Shown here: in pieces, positions 42,351-50,841 of the stretch
Numbering within the stretch: the stretch's first letter is position 1
Layout: the number at the start of each line of letters is the position of its first letter
Assembly: GCA_023664705.1 (NCBI GenBank)
Contig: JAMPFE010000006.1
Location: 14,207-78,206, forward strand
Direction: 5' to 3'
DNA: 64,000 nt
From: Lachnospiraceae bacterium
GTDB taxonomy: Bacteria > Bacillota > Clostridia > Oscillospirales > Ruminococcaceae
Made by a program: the position numbers and the translations under genes
The notes under the pieces: generated by a model
The model's database searches: none
The model's input: only the letters and a program-made list of their open reading frames with translations
Told to the model about the DNA's origin: nothing

Positions 42351-43545
42351 CGTACAGATCCTTACCCTCGGTAACTATTTCGTCGTACAGCTTAAGGTAG
42401 TCGTCCTCCTTCTCCTGAGAGCAGATGACATATCCCTCTCCCCAGTAGACGACGTTCACCTTCTTGAAAACCAGATTGTCCCCGCGCACGATAAACACCC
42501 CGCGCTCGTCCTCGTCGTTGTAGCGCAGCGCCTTACGCGACACGCGAAGCCCGCCGTAGCTGTTGACGATGAGCTTGAACCGCGCCGTTCTTCCCGACGC
42601 GACGGTGGAATTAAGCTTATCGCACTCGAAAACATAAACCGCCTTGTTGTCCCCGCAGCTCTTCGCGGAGATGATGTCCGCGTCGATAACGTAAGAGCCC
42701 GAGCCCACGCGCAGCGTCACCTCGCTGCCCTCGTACAGCCCGAACATCTTCTCGGTGTCGACGACCGCCGCGACGCGCCAGTGATAGTCGCCGATAAGCT
42801 TCCCTATCGCGCTCGTGCTGTGCGTCTTAACGGGAGCCGCGATCACCTCGCTTATCTTCTCCTCGCCGATATCCTCCGCGCTCGCGTAGGTCAGCTCGCC
42901 CTCGTATCCGTCCACCTCGCTCACGAAATACCCCGTGCCGCCCGCCGCGATCTCCGTAACGCCCCCCGAAATGAGCACGTTAAGCCTGTTTATCTCGCTG
43001 TTCAGCTGAGCTTTCTTCGCGGCGTAGCCGTCGGCCTCCTTAAGCGTTATCTCGCGCTTGCACATAGCCTCCAGCATATCGCTCTGTCTTTCGCTCGCGG
43101 CGGCAAAGCTGCCGTCTATTATGTTGGAAATGATATCCGAGTGGCTCTCGTTTATCTGTATGGAAATGGCTTCCAACTGAGAATTATCGGTACCGATAAG
43201 CCTCTCGGCGCTCTCAAGCACCTCGACCTGCCTTTGCAGCAGACCCATCTCTCTCAGATAAGCCGCGTCGTTATCGCTTTTATAGCGCCTCGCCACAATG
43301 GAGCTTTTCCCCACCTTCGAGCCGTTTTCCTGCTCGTAGCTGAGTATTCCCGCGCTGTTATCGTAAACGAGCGTCTCATCGCGGAGGTACACGCCGTCGA
43401 ACGGCACCTCCTCCTCGATGTCGTAGAAAAGCGCCGTCTCCGTGGAGATGTTCTCGCCGCCCGCGAAGAAGATCTGCCCCACGGCGACAAGTATCACGAA
43501 AACGGACAAGGTGACGATAATGACGGTCGTCCAGCCCGAATTCAT
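42331..43545 (-). CDS. HlyD-like membrane-anchored protein
   Basis: A 404-residue protein with one N-terminal membrane helix (residues 6-28), then a first beta domain (FDGVYLRDETLVY...GILSYEQENGSKV), a helical hairpin (about 90-195) and a second beta domain with GELTYASAEDIGEEKISEV and VVYWGEGYVICSQEKEDD. The layout is that of HlyD/RND-type adaptor proteins. In Clostridia a homologue between hfq and ylmE is frequent, so it may belong to the division cluster rather than to export. No transporter lies beside it. Confidence 0.75.
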   Translation of the reverse strand: MNSGWTTVIIVTLSVFVILVAVGQIFFAGGENISTETALFYDIEEEVPFDGVYLRDETLVYDNSAGILSYEQENGSKVGKSSIVARRYKSDNDAAYLREMGLLQRQVEVLESAERLIGTDNSQLEAISIQINESHSDIISNIIDGSFAAASERQSDMLEAMCKREITLKEADGYAAKKAQLNSEINRLNVLISGGVTEIAAGGTGYFVSEVDGYEGELTYASAEDIGEEKISEVIAAPVKTHSTSAIGKLIGDYHWRVAAVVDTEKMFGLYEGSEVTLRVGSGSYVIDADIISAKSCGDNKAVYVFECDKLNSTVASGRTARFKLIVNSYGGLRVSRKALRYNDEDERGVFIVRGDNLVFKKVNVVYWGEGYVICSQEKEDDYLKLYDEIVTEGKDLYDGKAIR

Positions 43546-43791
43546 TTAATCCTCCTCGGACTTCTCGTAAGCGTCGAGAATGGACACGGGCTTAAACGGC
43601 GTGATCGTGGAGATCGCGTGCTTAAAGATCATATTCTGCTTCCCGTCCGTATCCAGAATGACGATATAATTATCAAACCCCTTGATGATGCCCTTGAACT
43701 GAAATCCGTTCGTGATGTAGATCGTCACGGGTATCTTGTCTTTTCTTGCCTGATTGAGGAAAACGTCCTGTAAATTGATGTCCTTAGCCAT
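43546..43791 (-). CDS. hfq: RNA chaperone Hfq
   Basis: An 81-residue Hfq: NLQDVFLNQARKDKIPVTIY, NGFQFKGIIKGFDNYIVIL and the Sm2 motif KHAISTI. It forms a hexamer that joins small RNAs and messages. Start ATG 43791 with AAAAGGTGAT; the frame upstream to 43854 has no ribosome site. Its TAA touches the next start codon. miaA lies 199 nt upstream. Confidence 0.96.
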   Translation of the reverse strand: MAKDINLQDVFLNQARKDKIPVTIYITNGFQFKGIIKGFDNYIVILDTDGKQNMIFKHAISTITPFKPVSILDAYEKSEED

Positions 43792-43866
43792 TTTTATCAC
43801 CTTTTCTCTCTGTAATGAACAAGCCGGAATTTCCAGCTTTTCCCTGTGCCCCAACTATATAGTTCT

Positions 43867-43877
43867 AGTATAACATA
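43867..43877 (-). promoter_or_regulatory. Extended -10 promoter of the hfq cluster
   Basis: Minus strand TGTTATACT in A/T-rich DNA between miaA and hfq; no good -35, but the TG extension supports it. The 43792-43990 gap holds nothing else. Confidence 0.5.
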
Positions 43878-43990
43878 CTTTTTTAAAAAAAGCTACTGTT
43901 TTTCAAGGATTTTTTAAAAAAAATCAAAAAATTTTTAAGAAATTTCCCATTTTTATTCCAATATATTCAAAATTTTCCAGAATATGTAAA

Positions 43991-44929
43991 TTATTTGAGA
44001 TAATTTTCACCCTCAATGATTTTCACCGCCTTCTCGACTATATCCGAAAATTCGTCATTTTGCCCAACGATTATATGTTGAATTTGTTTATCCCGACGAA
44101 ACCACGTCATCTGCCGCTTAGCGTATTGACGCGTGCGGAGCTTCAGCTCCTCCACGCACTCCTCCAGCGAACGCTCTCCGCGGAAATACGGATACAGCTC
44201 CTTGCAGCCGATAGCCTGCGCCGCGGTAGGGCGGTCGGGCTGCTCAAAGCAGCGCCGTGCCTCCTCGACGAGCCCCCGCTCCAGCATCGCGTCAACGCGC
44301 TTATTTATGCGCTCCCGCAGCCGTTCCCTGTCCTCGAAGTCGATAGTTATCATTATAAACTCATACGGCGACGGCTTTTGCCGCGACATCGCTTTAGCCT
44401 GCGAAATGGTATGCCCCGCGGTCTTGTAGACCTCCAGCGCGCGTATAATGCGCCCGACGTTGTTCTCGTGGAGCGTTTCGGCAGTCTCGGGGTCGACCTC
44501 GCGGAGCTTTTCCAGCAGCGCCGCGTTGCCGTTTTCCTCGGCGAACCTGCGCATCTCCTCCCGAAAAGCGAGGTCCCGTTCGCTGTCGTCAAACGTTAAA
44601 TTATCGACGAACGAGCTTATATACAAGCCCGTTCCCCCGCATATTATCGGCGTTTTCCCCCGCGAGAGTATATCGCGCACGCACTTATCGCACAGCCCGA
44701 CGTAATCCGCGACCGAAAAGCTCTCCGTCGGCTCCAGAAAGCCGATCAAATGGTGCGGCACGCCCCGCTGCTCCTCGGGAGTGGCTTTCGCGCTCGCGAT
44801 GTCCATATCCGTGTAGATCTGCATGCTGTCCGCGGAAACGACCTCCCCGTCATACCGCTCGGCAAGCTCCACGGCAAGCGCGGTCTTTCCCGAAGCTGTC
44901 GGTCCGCAGACCACTATCACTTTGTTCAT
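43991..44929 (-). CDS. miaA: tRNA dimethylallyltransferase MiaA
   Basis: A 312-residue enzyme that puts a dimethylallyl group on A37 of tRNAs reading U-starting codons. VVCGPTASGKTALAVELAER (P-loop), SADSMQIYTDMDIASAKAT, GVPHHLIGFLEPTESFSVADY and IICGGTGLYISSFVDNL are all standard. Its product is then methylthiolated by MiaB, encoded at 55.9-57.3 kb. Confidence 0.96.
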   Translation of the reverse strand: MNKVIVVCGPTASGKTALAVELAERYDGEVVSADSMQIYTDMDIASAKATPEEQRGVPHHLIGFLEPTESFSVADYVGLCDKCVRDILSRGKTPIICGGTGLYISSFVDNLTFDDSERDLAFREEMRRFAEENGNAALLEKLREVDPETAETLHENNVGRIIRALEVYKTAGHTISQAKAMSRQKPSPYEFIMITIDFEDRERLRERINKRVDAMLERGLVEEARRCFEQPDRPTAAQAIGCKELYPYFRGERSLEECVEELKLRTRQYAKRQMTWFRRDKQIQHIIVGQNDEFSDIVEKAVKIIEGENYLK

Positions 44930-44939
44930 ACAACTCTTC

Positions 44940-45121
44940 CTATAATCCCGTATACTTATTTAAAATACCCGCAAACGAGCCCGACGCTTCGCCCGTTTCG
45001 GGGTCGCTCGGCGAGTGGATATTGTACAGATAGCCCGTTTCGCCGTATATTCGAGCCGCGAAAATCCGTAAAGCTCCCGACCCGCAAAAGCCTCGGGGAG
45101 CCTATCGAACTCCTTTTTCAT
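44940..45121 (-). pseudogene. Small coupled gene with a probable frameshift
   Basis: ATG 45121 overlaps the TGA of the GyrI-like gene (ATGA), and the first frame reads MKKEFDRLPEAFAGRELYGF before turning into Arg/Thr-rich nonsense. A second frame in the same strand reads ARIYGETGYLYNIHSPSDPE then SFAGILNKYTGL and stops with TAG at 44942, 10 nt before miaA. The two halves join if one or two bases are shifted near 45070. About 58 residues in all. Family unknown. Confidence 0.4.
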
Positions 45122-45759
45122 CCCCCGCGCCTCCCGTCGTCCGTCTTTCCGCAGATCGGATGCCGAATAACGGTTTTCAGCTTTTCGGCAGCGCACTTGT
45201 TCGGGTCGCTCAGGTAAATCTCATGGTGCAGCCGCCCGCCCGAAAAGTCGTTCACATAGCCGTTCTCCGCAAGAAACCGGTCCATTTCGGCAGCCGTCCG
45301 CGGCTCGTCGTCGTAGCCGCCGATATGCATACACTGCACGCACAAGCCCTCGTCCACGGTCAGCATCTCGGCAGCGGAGCAGTCCGTTTTCTTTTTCCGC
45401 GCCGCCTCGGCTTTCGCCCAATCGAACACCTCCGCGGTAACGAAATCCGGCAGCCGCAGCACGGATATCCACCGAAAACGCTCCTTGCCGCCGCGCGGGT
45501 CGTTCTCCCAGAAGCCCTCCAGCGGCGGCACGACAAAATCAAAATACCCCTCAACGGGACGTTCGCCGCGCTTGCTCATCTTAATTGTGTACAATATCCC
45601 GTACAAAACCGAAACGGCGCGCTTGTAGGCGCCGCCCTCCTCGTTGGGGTCGCCCCCGCCGCGCACCGCCGCATAAGTCATCGTCGGCACGGTCACGACC
45701 TCGGGAACGCTTTTCGGCTGATAAAGCGCCTTGAACTCCTTTTTGAAATCATACGGCAT
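45118..45759 (-). CDS. GyrI-like small-molecule-binding protein
   Basis: A 213-residue protein of the GyrI-like (SBM, SHV) family: MPYDFKKEFKALYQPKSVPE, MTYAAVRGGGDPNEEGGAYK, GLCVQCMHIGGYDDEPRTA and HHEIYLSDPNKCAAEKLKT. These bind hydrophobic drugs and act as sponges or inducer domains; this one has no DNA-binding domain. Upstream of miaA, 12 nt after a membrane-protein gene. Confidence 0.88.
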   Translation of the reverse strand: MPYDFKKEFKALYQPKSVPEVVTVPTMTYAAVRGGGDPNEEGGAYKRAVSVLYGILYTIKMSKRGERPVEGYFDFVVPPLEGFWENDPRGGKERFRWISVLRLPDFVTAEVFDWAKAEAARKKKTDCSAAEMLTVDEGLCVQCMHIGGYDDEPRTAAEMDRFLAENGYVNDFSGGRLHHEIYLSDPNKCAAEKLKTVIRHPICGKTDDGRRGG

Positions 45760-45771
45760 GACCCGCCCTCC

Positions 45772-46635
45772 TTAATTGTAAACGATCGCTTGGTAAAACA
45801 TCTCCCCGAAAATCATCAGAATACCCCCGACAAAGAACGAAGCGGCGTTCGCTGCAAAGGCGTAGCCCGCGGTGCGGCGCATTTGGTTCTCCGTAAGGCG
45901 CGGAAGCTTTGCCGAGTACACGGCAGCCTCCACCGTAAACACGATTATCTCCGCGAAAATATACGCAACGACCGCGCCGAGCCCCCCGAGGTTCATATCC
46001 CCGACGGCGATCATTATGTTCAGAAAGACCTGCGTGCAAACGTTCATTATTATAATGAGCATATACGCTCTTCTGCCCCAGCAGCCGAACAGCCGCGCCA
46101 CTCCCGCCTCAATCAGAACGGTAACGACCACCCGCAGTATAAAGCCGCCGACCTCGACGGAAACGCCCGCCGCGCCGCCGTTTTTGGCAACGGTCATCGC
46201 GCCGCCGCTTATATCGGCAGTGAAATACGCGCTGAAAGCGTATCTCTCCAGCTTTTCGCTGAGGATAAAGGTATTGTCGTCGGGATAATACAGCAGTATC
46301 TTGAACTTATCGGGCGGCATATATCCCCACGTCCGCGTGCCGCTGCCCGTCATTTTGTAATATATGCTGTCTACGGGCGAATTCCAAAGGTTATACTCGT
46401 CCGACAGCGCAAACTCGTACATTGCCCTCCACTCGGGCGGCTGACCCTTGATAAATTTGTCGTTATACCGATGGTCAAACTCCGAAAGCAGCGTGAGATA
46501 GTACTCCCTGCCCTCCTCCGCGCCCTTCACGGAAACCGTCAGCGAAGCCTTCGGACCGCAGTCCGCGAACGCCGTAACGCCCAAAGCGCAGAAAACGCAC
46601 ACCATGACCGAAACGATAACCAAGATTTTTTTCAT
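45772..46635 (-). CDS. Secreted-then-membrane protein of unknown function
   Basis: A 287-residue protein starting at ATG 46635 (GGGAGA upstream). A cleavable-looking signal peptide (ILVIVSVMVCVFCALGVTAFA) is followed by an outside domain (about 20-155) and four to five membrane helices (160-285: GGFILRVVVTVLIEAGVARL, AYMLIIIMNVCTQVFLNIMI, AVVAYIFAEIIVFTVEAAVY, FVGGILMIFGEMFYQAIVYN). Similar two-part proteins are found in Clostridia but I know of no role. Confidence 0.75.
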   Translation of the reverse strand: MKKILVIVSVMVCVFCALGVTAFADCGPKASLTVSVKGAEEGREYYLTLLSEFDHRYNDKFIKGQPPEWRAMYEFALSDEYNLWNSPVDSIYYKMTGSGTRTWGYMPPDKFKILLYYPDDNTFILSEKLERYAFSAYFTADISGGAMTVAKNGGAAGVSVEVGGFILRVVVTVLIEAGVARLFGCWGRRAYMLIIIMNVCTQVFLNIMIAVGDMNLGGLGAVVAYIFAEIIVFTVEAAVYSAKLPRLTENQMRRTAGYAFAANAASFFVGGILMIFGEMFYQAIVYN

Positions 46636-46706
46636 AATGTTCTCCCGTTCATACAAAAGCGAAAACCGAGTTTACAATAAAATTATACCACAAATAACAT
46701 TTTTTG

Positions 46707-47985
46707 TCAACAGCGCGCTGTTTTTTCGGCAGCCCGAGCTTTTTCACCCTCGCCAGTCAAACCCGCCGCCGCACACCAACGCGCTATTTTTTCGACAGCC
46801 CGAGATATTTCGCCCTCACTAGTCAAACTCGTCGCCGCACTATTTTTTCGCCTTAGTCTCGGGAAGCGCGTCATACACCGCCGCAACAATCTCCGCAAGA
46901 AATCCACAGTCATCGACCCTCTCCACAAGGAAACAGCTTTTCACACAGCCCGGAATATTTCGCCCTCCCCTAGTCAAACCCGCCGCCGCAACAATCTCCA
47001 TAAGAAACCCGCAGTCATCAACGTTCTCCCCAAGGAAATAGCTTTTCGGCAACCTAGAATATTTCTCCCTCACCCCCGGGAGCGCGTCGTAGGGCGGCTT
47101 TTCGGTCAGCCCGAGCTTTTTCGCCCTCACCTAGTCAAACCCACCGCCGCACACCAACGCGCTATTTTTTCACCTTAGTCTCCGAGAGCGCGTTATACGC
47201 CGCCGCAACAATCTCCGCAAGAAACCCGCAGTCGTCAACGCTCCCCCGTCAAACCCGCCGCACTATTGCTTAGTCTCCGAGAGCGCGTCATACGTCACCG
47301 CGACAATCTCCGCAAGAAACCCGCAGTCATCGACGTTCTCTACAAAGAAATAGCTTTTCACACAGCCCGGAATATTTCGCCCTCCCCTAGTCAAACCCGC
47401 CGCCGCACTATTTTAGTTTGGACTTTTTCACCTTAGTCTCGGGAAGCGCATCATACGTCGCTGCAACAAGCTCCGCAAGAAACCCGCAGTCGTCAACGTT
47501 CTCTACAAAGAAATAGCTTTTCACACAGCCCGGAATATTTCGCCCTCCCCTAGTCAAACCCGCCGCCGCACACCAACGCGCTATTTTTTCGCCAGTTTGG
47601 ACTTTTTCGCCTTAGTCTCGGGAAGCGCGTCATACACCGCCGCAACAATCTCCATAAGAAACCCGCGGTCGTCAACATTCCCCAAGGAAACAGCTTTTCG
47701 GCAGCCCAAAATATTTCGCCCTCCCCTAGTCAAACCCGCCGCAACAAACTCGTAATGAACCCGCAGTCGTCAACGTTCCCCACAAGGAAACAGCTTTTCG
47801 GCAACCTAGAATATTTCTCCCTCACCTATGTCAAACCCACCGCACTATTGCCTAGTCTCGGGTAGCGCGTCATACGTCGCCGCAACAATCTCCGTAAGAA
47901 ACCCGCAGTCGTCAACATTCCCCAAGGAAACAGCTTTTCGGCAACCCAAAATATTTCACCCTCACTAGTCAAACCCGCCGCCGCA
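46707..47985 (-). repeat. Eight decayed tandem copies of the tfoX-like gene 3' end
   Basis: Blocks like CCGCAACAATCTCCGCAAGA and CGCAGTCGTCAACGTTC recur near 46908, 47012, 47228, 47324, 47486, 47667, 47762 and 47909 and match the intact gene near 48052. Each copy keeps the coding sequence for the last 25-30 residues (VDDCGFLAEIVAAVYDALPE) plus a shrunken piece of the middle of the gene. Unit length is about 95-215 bp. Parts are still open reading frames, but there are no starts or ribosome sites. No other gene is seen in this 1.3 kb. Confidence 0.85.
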
Positions 47986-48300
47986 CTATTTTTTCGCCTT
48001 AGTCTCGGGAAGCGCCTCATACGTCGCCGCAACAAGCTCCGCAAGAAACCCGCGGTCATCGACGTTCTCCACGAGGAAATAGTTTTTCGCGCCGTCGTAG
48101 GGCGGCTTTTCGGGCAGCCCGGGATACTTCGCCCTCACCTCGTCGGTCACCTTGACAAAAAACTCATCGCCGCACACCAGCGCGAAAATCTTCCCGTTGC
48201 AGTAAAGCCCGTACTCCCCGAACATCTTCTTATACGTTATCGTGCCCGCGCCGCCGCACTGCTCCGCGACGTATTCCACGAACTCAAGCTTAGACGCCAT
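47986..48300 (-). CDS. TfoX N-terminal-domain protein
   Basis: A 104-residue protein of the TfoX/Sxy N-terminal fold: KLEFVEYVAEQCGGAGTITY, KKMFGEYGLYCNGKIFALVC, EFFVKVTDEVRAKYPGLPEK and VENVDDRGFLAELVAATYEA. Only this domain is present; full TfoX adds a C-terminal domain. Often called a competence regulator, but lone copies are of unproven role. Start ATG 48300 with GGGAGGTGGG; overlaps the DUF3795 gene by 11 nt. It is the parent of the repeat array downstream. Confidence 0.9.
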   Translation of the reverse strand: MASKLEFVEYVAEQCGGAGTITYKKMFGEYGLYCNGKIFALVCGDEFFVKVTDEVRAKYPGLPEKPPYDGAKNYFLVENVDDRGFLAELVAATYEALPETKAKK

Positions 48301-48550
48301 TCGCCCACCTCCCGCACTGCTCGATGCGCTTGCCGCCGTCGCCCTGCTTCTCGTCGTAGGCAAAGCTCTCCAACAGCCCGCACGGGAACTCCGCGCACTG
48401 TCCGCAGTGCTCGTGACCCTTGCTCTCGCAGCTTGCCTTTACGGGACACTCGCCCCAGAACGGGTTTTCGATATTCACGCAGCCCTTGCAGCCCATACTC
48501 TCCCTGTACCCGCACTCTCCGCACAGAATACCGCATCTCGATTCGATCAT
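48290..48550 (-). CDS. DUF3795 cysteine-rich protein
   Basis: An 86-residue protein with ten cysteines in paired patterns (CGILCGECGYRESMGCKGC, CPVKASCESKGHEHCGQCAE). DUF3795 proteins probably bind zinc; function unknown. Start ATG 48550 with GAGGTG before it. Coupled to the tfoX-like gene, a pairing seen often in Clostridia. Confidence 0.88.
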   Translation of the reverse strand: MIESRCGILCGECGYRESMGCKGCVNIENPFWGECPVKASCESKGHEHCGQCAEFPCGLLESFAYDEKQGDGGKRIEQCGRWANGV

Positions 48551-48733
48551 AAGTAACACCTCATTATAATAATGTACCGCGCAGCGCGGTCAACTAAAGC
48601 GTAACATAATCGCGGGAAAAAGTCTTGTAAAAAAACGACATTTTCCAAAACCGCGCACTAAATTAGTATTTAGAGAATAGTTGTTAGTAGTTAGTTTATA
48701 AATACCGCGTTAGCGACTAAAAAGTTTTTGGGT

Positions 48734-48959
48734 CAAGCCTTTTTTCAAAAAGGCTTGGCAGGTTTGGGCGGCAGCCCAAAAGCCGCGCGCAAGCGCGGCA
48801 GTTTCGCACGAAGTGCGAAACACGGCGCGTAGCGCCGAGCCCCAAGAGCGCTAAAAGGGTTCGGGGAAAAACAAGAGTTTTTCCCCGAATCAAGGATTTT
48901 GCCAACAGGCAAAATCCTTGATAAATCGCTTTTTTCTCCCGGTGGGAGAAAAAAGCGAT
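48734..48959. repeat. Array of eight consecutive perfect hairpins
   Basis: Stems, left to right: CAAGCCTTTTT (48734), TTTGGGC (48763), GCCGCGC (48782), TTTCGCAC (48802), CGGCGC (48823), TTCGGGGAAAAA (48860), TCAAGGATTTTGCC (48890), ATCGCTTTTTTCTCCC (48925). Each is followed, after a loop of 2-6 bases, by its exact inverse. Stem lengths are 6-16 bp; the sequences differ from one another. No gene covers the array with confidence. The rest of 48551-49292 is the 262-bp repeat and A/T-rich DNA. Confidence 0.9.
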
Positions 48960-48976
48960 ACACGCTCGCAGCTTCA

Positions 48977-49238
48977 TCATAACAAAGCCGCGACTGCAAA
49001 AAAATGCAAACTTCTCCAACCTCGAATTAGTTAGCATTCCTATTTCCAAATTTTAACATAAAATAACAATATTTCCAAATATTTACAGTTCAAAACTGCA
49101 ATTAACCGCAAATAACTGCAAAACGGCTGCAAATCACTGCACGCCGACTGCAAAAGACTGCAAGATAATACACAAATCCCAACGATTAGTTACCAAAACC
49201 AAAAATTTTTGCAAGTTCCCAGCCAAAAACTTGCAAAA
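48977..49238. repeat. Dispersed 262-bp non-coding repeat, copy B
   Basis: Same length and orientation as copy A at 16661-16922. It keeps the roughly 10-bp spaced YGCAAA motifs and the block AACGATTAGTTACCAAAA. It lies 17 nt after the hairpin array and 54 nt before the end of the AraC-type gene. Confidence 0.8.
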
Positions 49239-49292
49239 TTCAAACGATAATTCACAAATGAGAAAAATTACAATAAATCCCGTTTTTTACGG

Positions 49293-50093
49293 TCAACTTT
49301 TCATCAACGTTTGCGAAAATTTCGCATAACAGAGCGCTTGCTTGGGAGTCATAAGGTGTCGCTTCCGAAAATCGTTGAGCAGATGAGACTGGTCGGCGTA
49401 GCCGTACTTTTCCACGGCATCGAGAATGTTAAAACCGCATTGCAAAGCCATTTCCTGCCACAGCAGCTGATACCGCACCAGCGACGAAAACGCCTTCGGG
49501 GAAACGCCCATATCGCGCGCAAACAGGCGCTCCAGCGTCCTCGCCGAAAGCGCCGTATGCTCACACAGCTCGGCAATCCCGAGCGCCCCGCGGCGCTCTA
49601 TAATAAGGTTTACCGCGTTCAGCAGATTATCGTCGGCGCGCAGCCCGTCAAGCCGCTCCGACAGCCGTTTTTCGGCAATTTCGACGCGTTCCTCGAAAGT
49701 CGCAGCGGCTCGTACAGCGGCTTCAAGCTCGTCAATGCCGTCGAAGAACTCCCCGGCAGCGAACGAACCGCCGCCGCTGCCCGTAAAATCGCGCCGCGAA
49801 AACATCTGCGCCGTCCACGCGTAAAAGCGTATCCCGAAAAGCTCCGCGCCGCCGTTTCCCGAATAGAACGAGCTTTCGTCCAGCGCGCAGAAAAACGCGC
49901 CGCTGCCGTTAATATCAATGATAATATCCATGCACGTATCGGGAATAACAAGCTGCTCGAAAGCCGTCTGCCGCTCCGTCCAAAAGCAGCGGACAAACGG
50001 CGCTAAAGCCGCGCACGGAGCCGCCTCACGATAACCCTCTCGCCCGAACGGTGTGCACAATATGGGGTGGTACTTTTTTGCAAGCGCAATCAT
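49293..50093 (-). CDS. AraC-family transcriptional regulator
   Basis: A 266-residue regulator. The N-terminal half (ALAPFVRCFWTERQ, FEQLVIPDTCMDIIIDINGS) is the DUF6597-type sensing domain; the C-terminal half holds the AraC helix-turn-helix pair (LGIAELCEHTALSARTLERL, GFNILDAVEKYGYADQSHLL). Start ATG 50093 is set by GGAGGATAGT, which together with the preceding codons copies the last bases of mutL. A longer frame through the repeat array was rejected. Target genes unknown. Confidence 0.9.
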   Translation of the reverse strand: MIALAKKYHPILCTPFGREGYREAAPCAALAPFVRCFWTERQTAFEQLVIPDTCMDIIIDINGSGAFFCALDESSFYSGNGGAELFGIRFYAWTAQMFSRRDFTGSGGGSFAAGEFFDGIDELEAAVRAAATFEERVEIAEKRLSERLDGLRADDNLLNAVNLIIERRGALGIAELCEHTALSARTLERLFARDMGVSPKAFSSLVRYQLLWQEMALQCGFNILDAVEKYGYADQSHLLNDFRKRHLMTPKQALCYAKFSQTLMKS

Positions 50094-50099
50094 ACTATC

Positions 50100-50841
50100 C
50101 TCCCGAAATCTTTCTCTATCTGCCGCTCCGTCCAAAAGCAGCAGACAAACGGCGCTAAAGCCGCGCACGGCAGCCCTCGCGCCCGAACGGCGTGCACTTT
50201 TATCCTCCCGAAATATTTCTCTGTTTGCCATTAGTGCAGAGAGGGATAGCAAGCTGCTCGAAAGCCGTCTGCCGCTCCGTCCGAAAGCAGCGGACAAACG
50301 GCGCTAAAACCGCGCACGGTAGCCCTCGCGCCCGAACGGGGTGGTATCTTTATCCTCCCGAAATATTTCTCTGTTTGCCATTAGTGCAGAGAGGGATAAC
50401 AAGCCGCTCGAAAACCGTCTGCCGCTCCGTCCGAAAGCAGCGGACGAACGGCGCTAAAGCTGCGCACGGCAGCCCTCGCGCCCGAACGGGGTGTACTTTT
50501 ATCCTCCCGAAATATTTCTATGTTTGCCATTAGTGCAGAGAGGGATAACAAGCCGCTCGAAAACCGTCTGCCGCTCCGTCCGGAAGCAGCGGACAAACGG
50601 CGCTAAAGCCGCGCACGGCAGCCCTCGCGCCCGAACGGCGTGCATAATATGGGGCGGTATTTTTTGGCAAGCAAGTTCATATTATCATCTTCCACAGGTG
50701 CAGAGAGGAATAACAAGCTGCTCGAAAGCCGTCTGCCGCTCCGTCCGGAAGCAGCGGACAAACGGCGCTAAAACCGCGCACGGCAGCTCTCGCGCCCGAA
50801 CGACGTGCATAATATGGGGCGGTATTTTTTGGCAAGCAAGT
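50100..50841 (-). repeat. Tandem decayed copies of the mutL tail plus araC-type gene start
   Basis: About five units of near 150 bp, visible as CCGTCTGCCGCTCCGTCC near 50264, 50414, 50563 and 50729 and a shortened one near 50131. Each unit has the mutL end with the ribosome site (GAGAAATATTTCGGGAGGATA) and codons 5-45 of the AraC-type protein. The copy touching mutL still reads MNLLAKKYRPILCTSFGRES before a stop, almost the start of the intact regulator. No independent gene is seen. Confidence 0.85.

Noticed and set aside
46707..47985. Regularly repeated blocks as a CRISPR array
   Set aside because: Units are 95-215 bp and the repeats are remnants of a coding sequence; no short constant repeat with unique spacers, no cas genes.
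48717..49049. 110-residue frame over the hairpin array
   Set aside because: Composition is set by the inverted repeats; no ribosome site and no sensible protein pattern.
50094..50841. 150-bp repeats as a CRISPR or phage attachment array
   Set aside because: Whole units repeat, and each can be matched to mutL and the araC-type gene.
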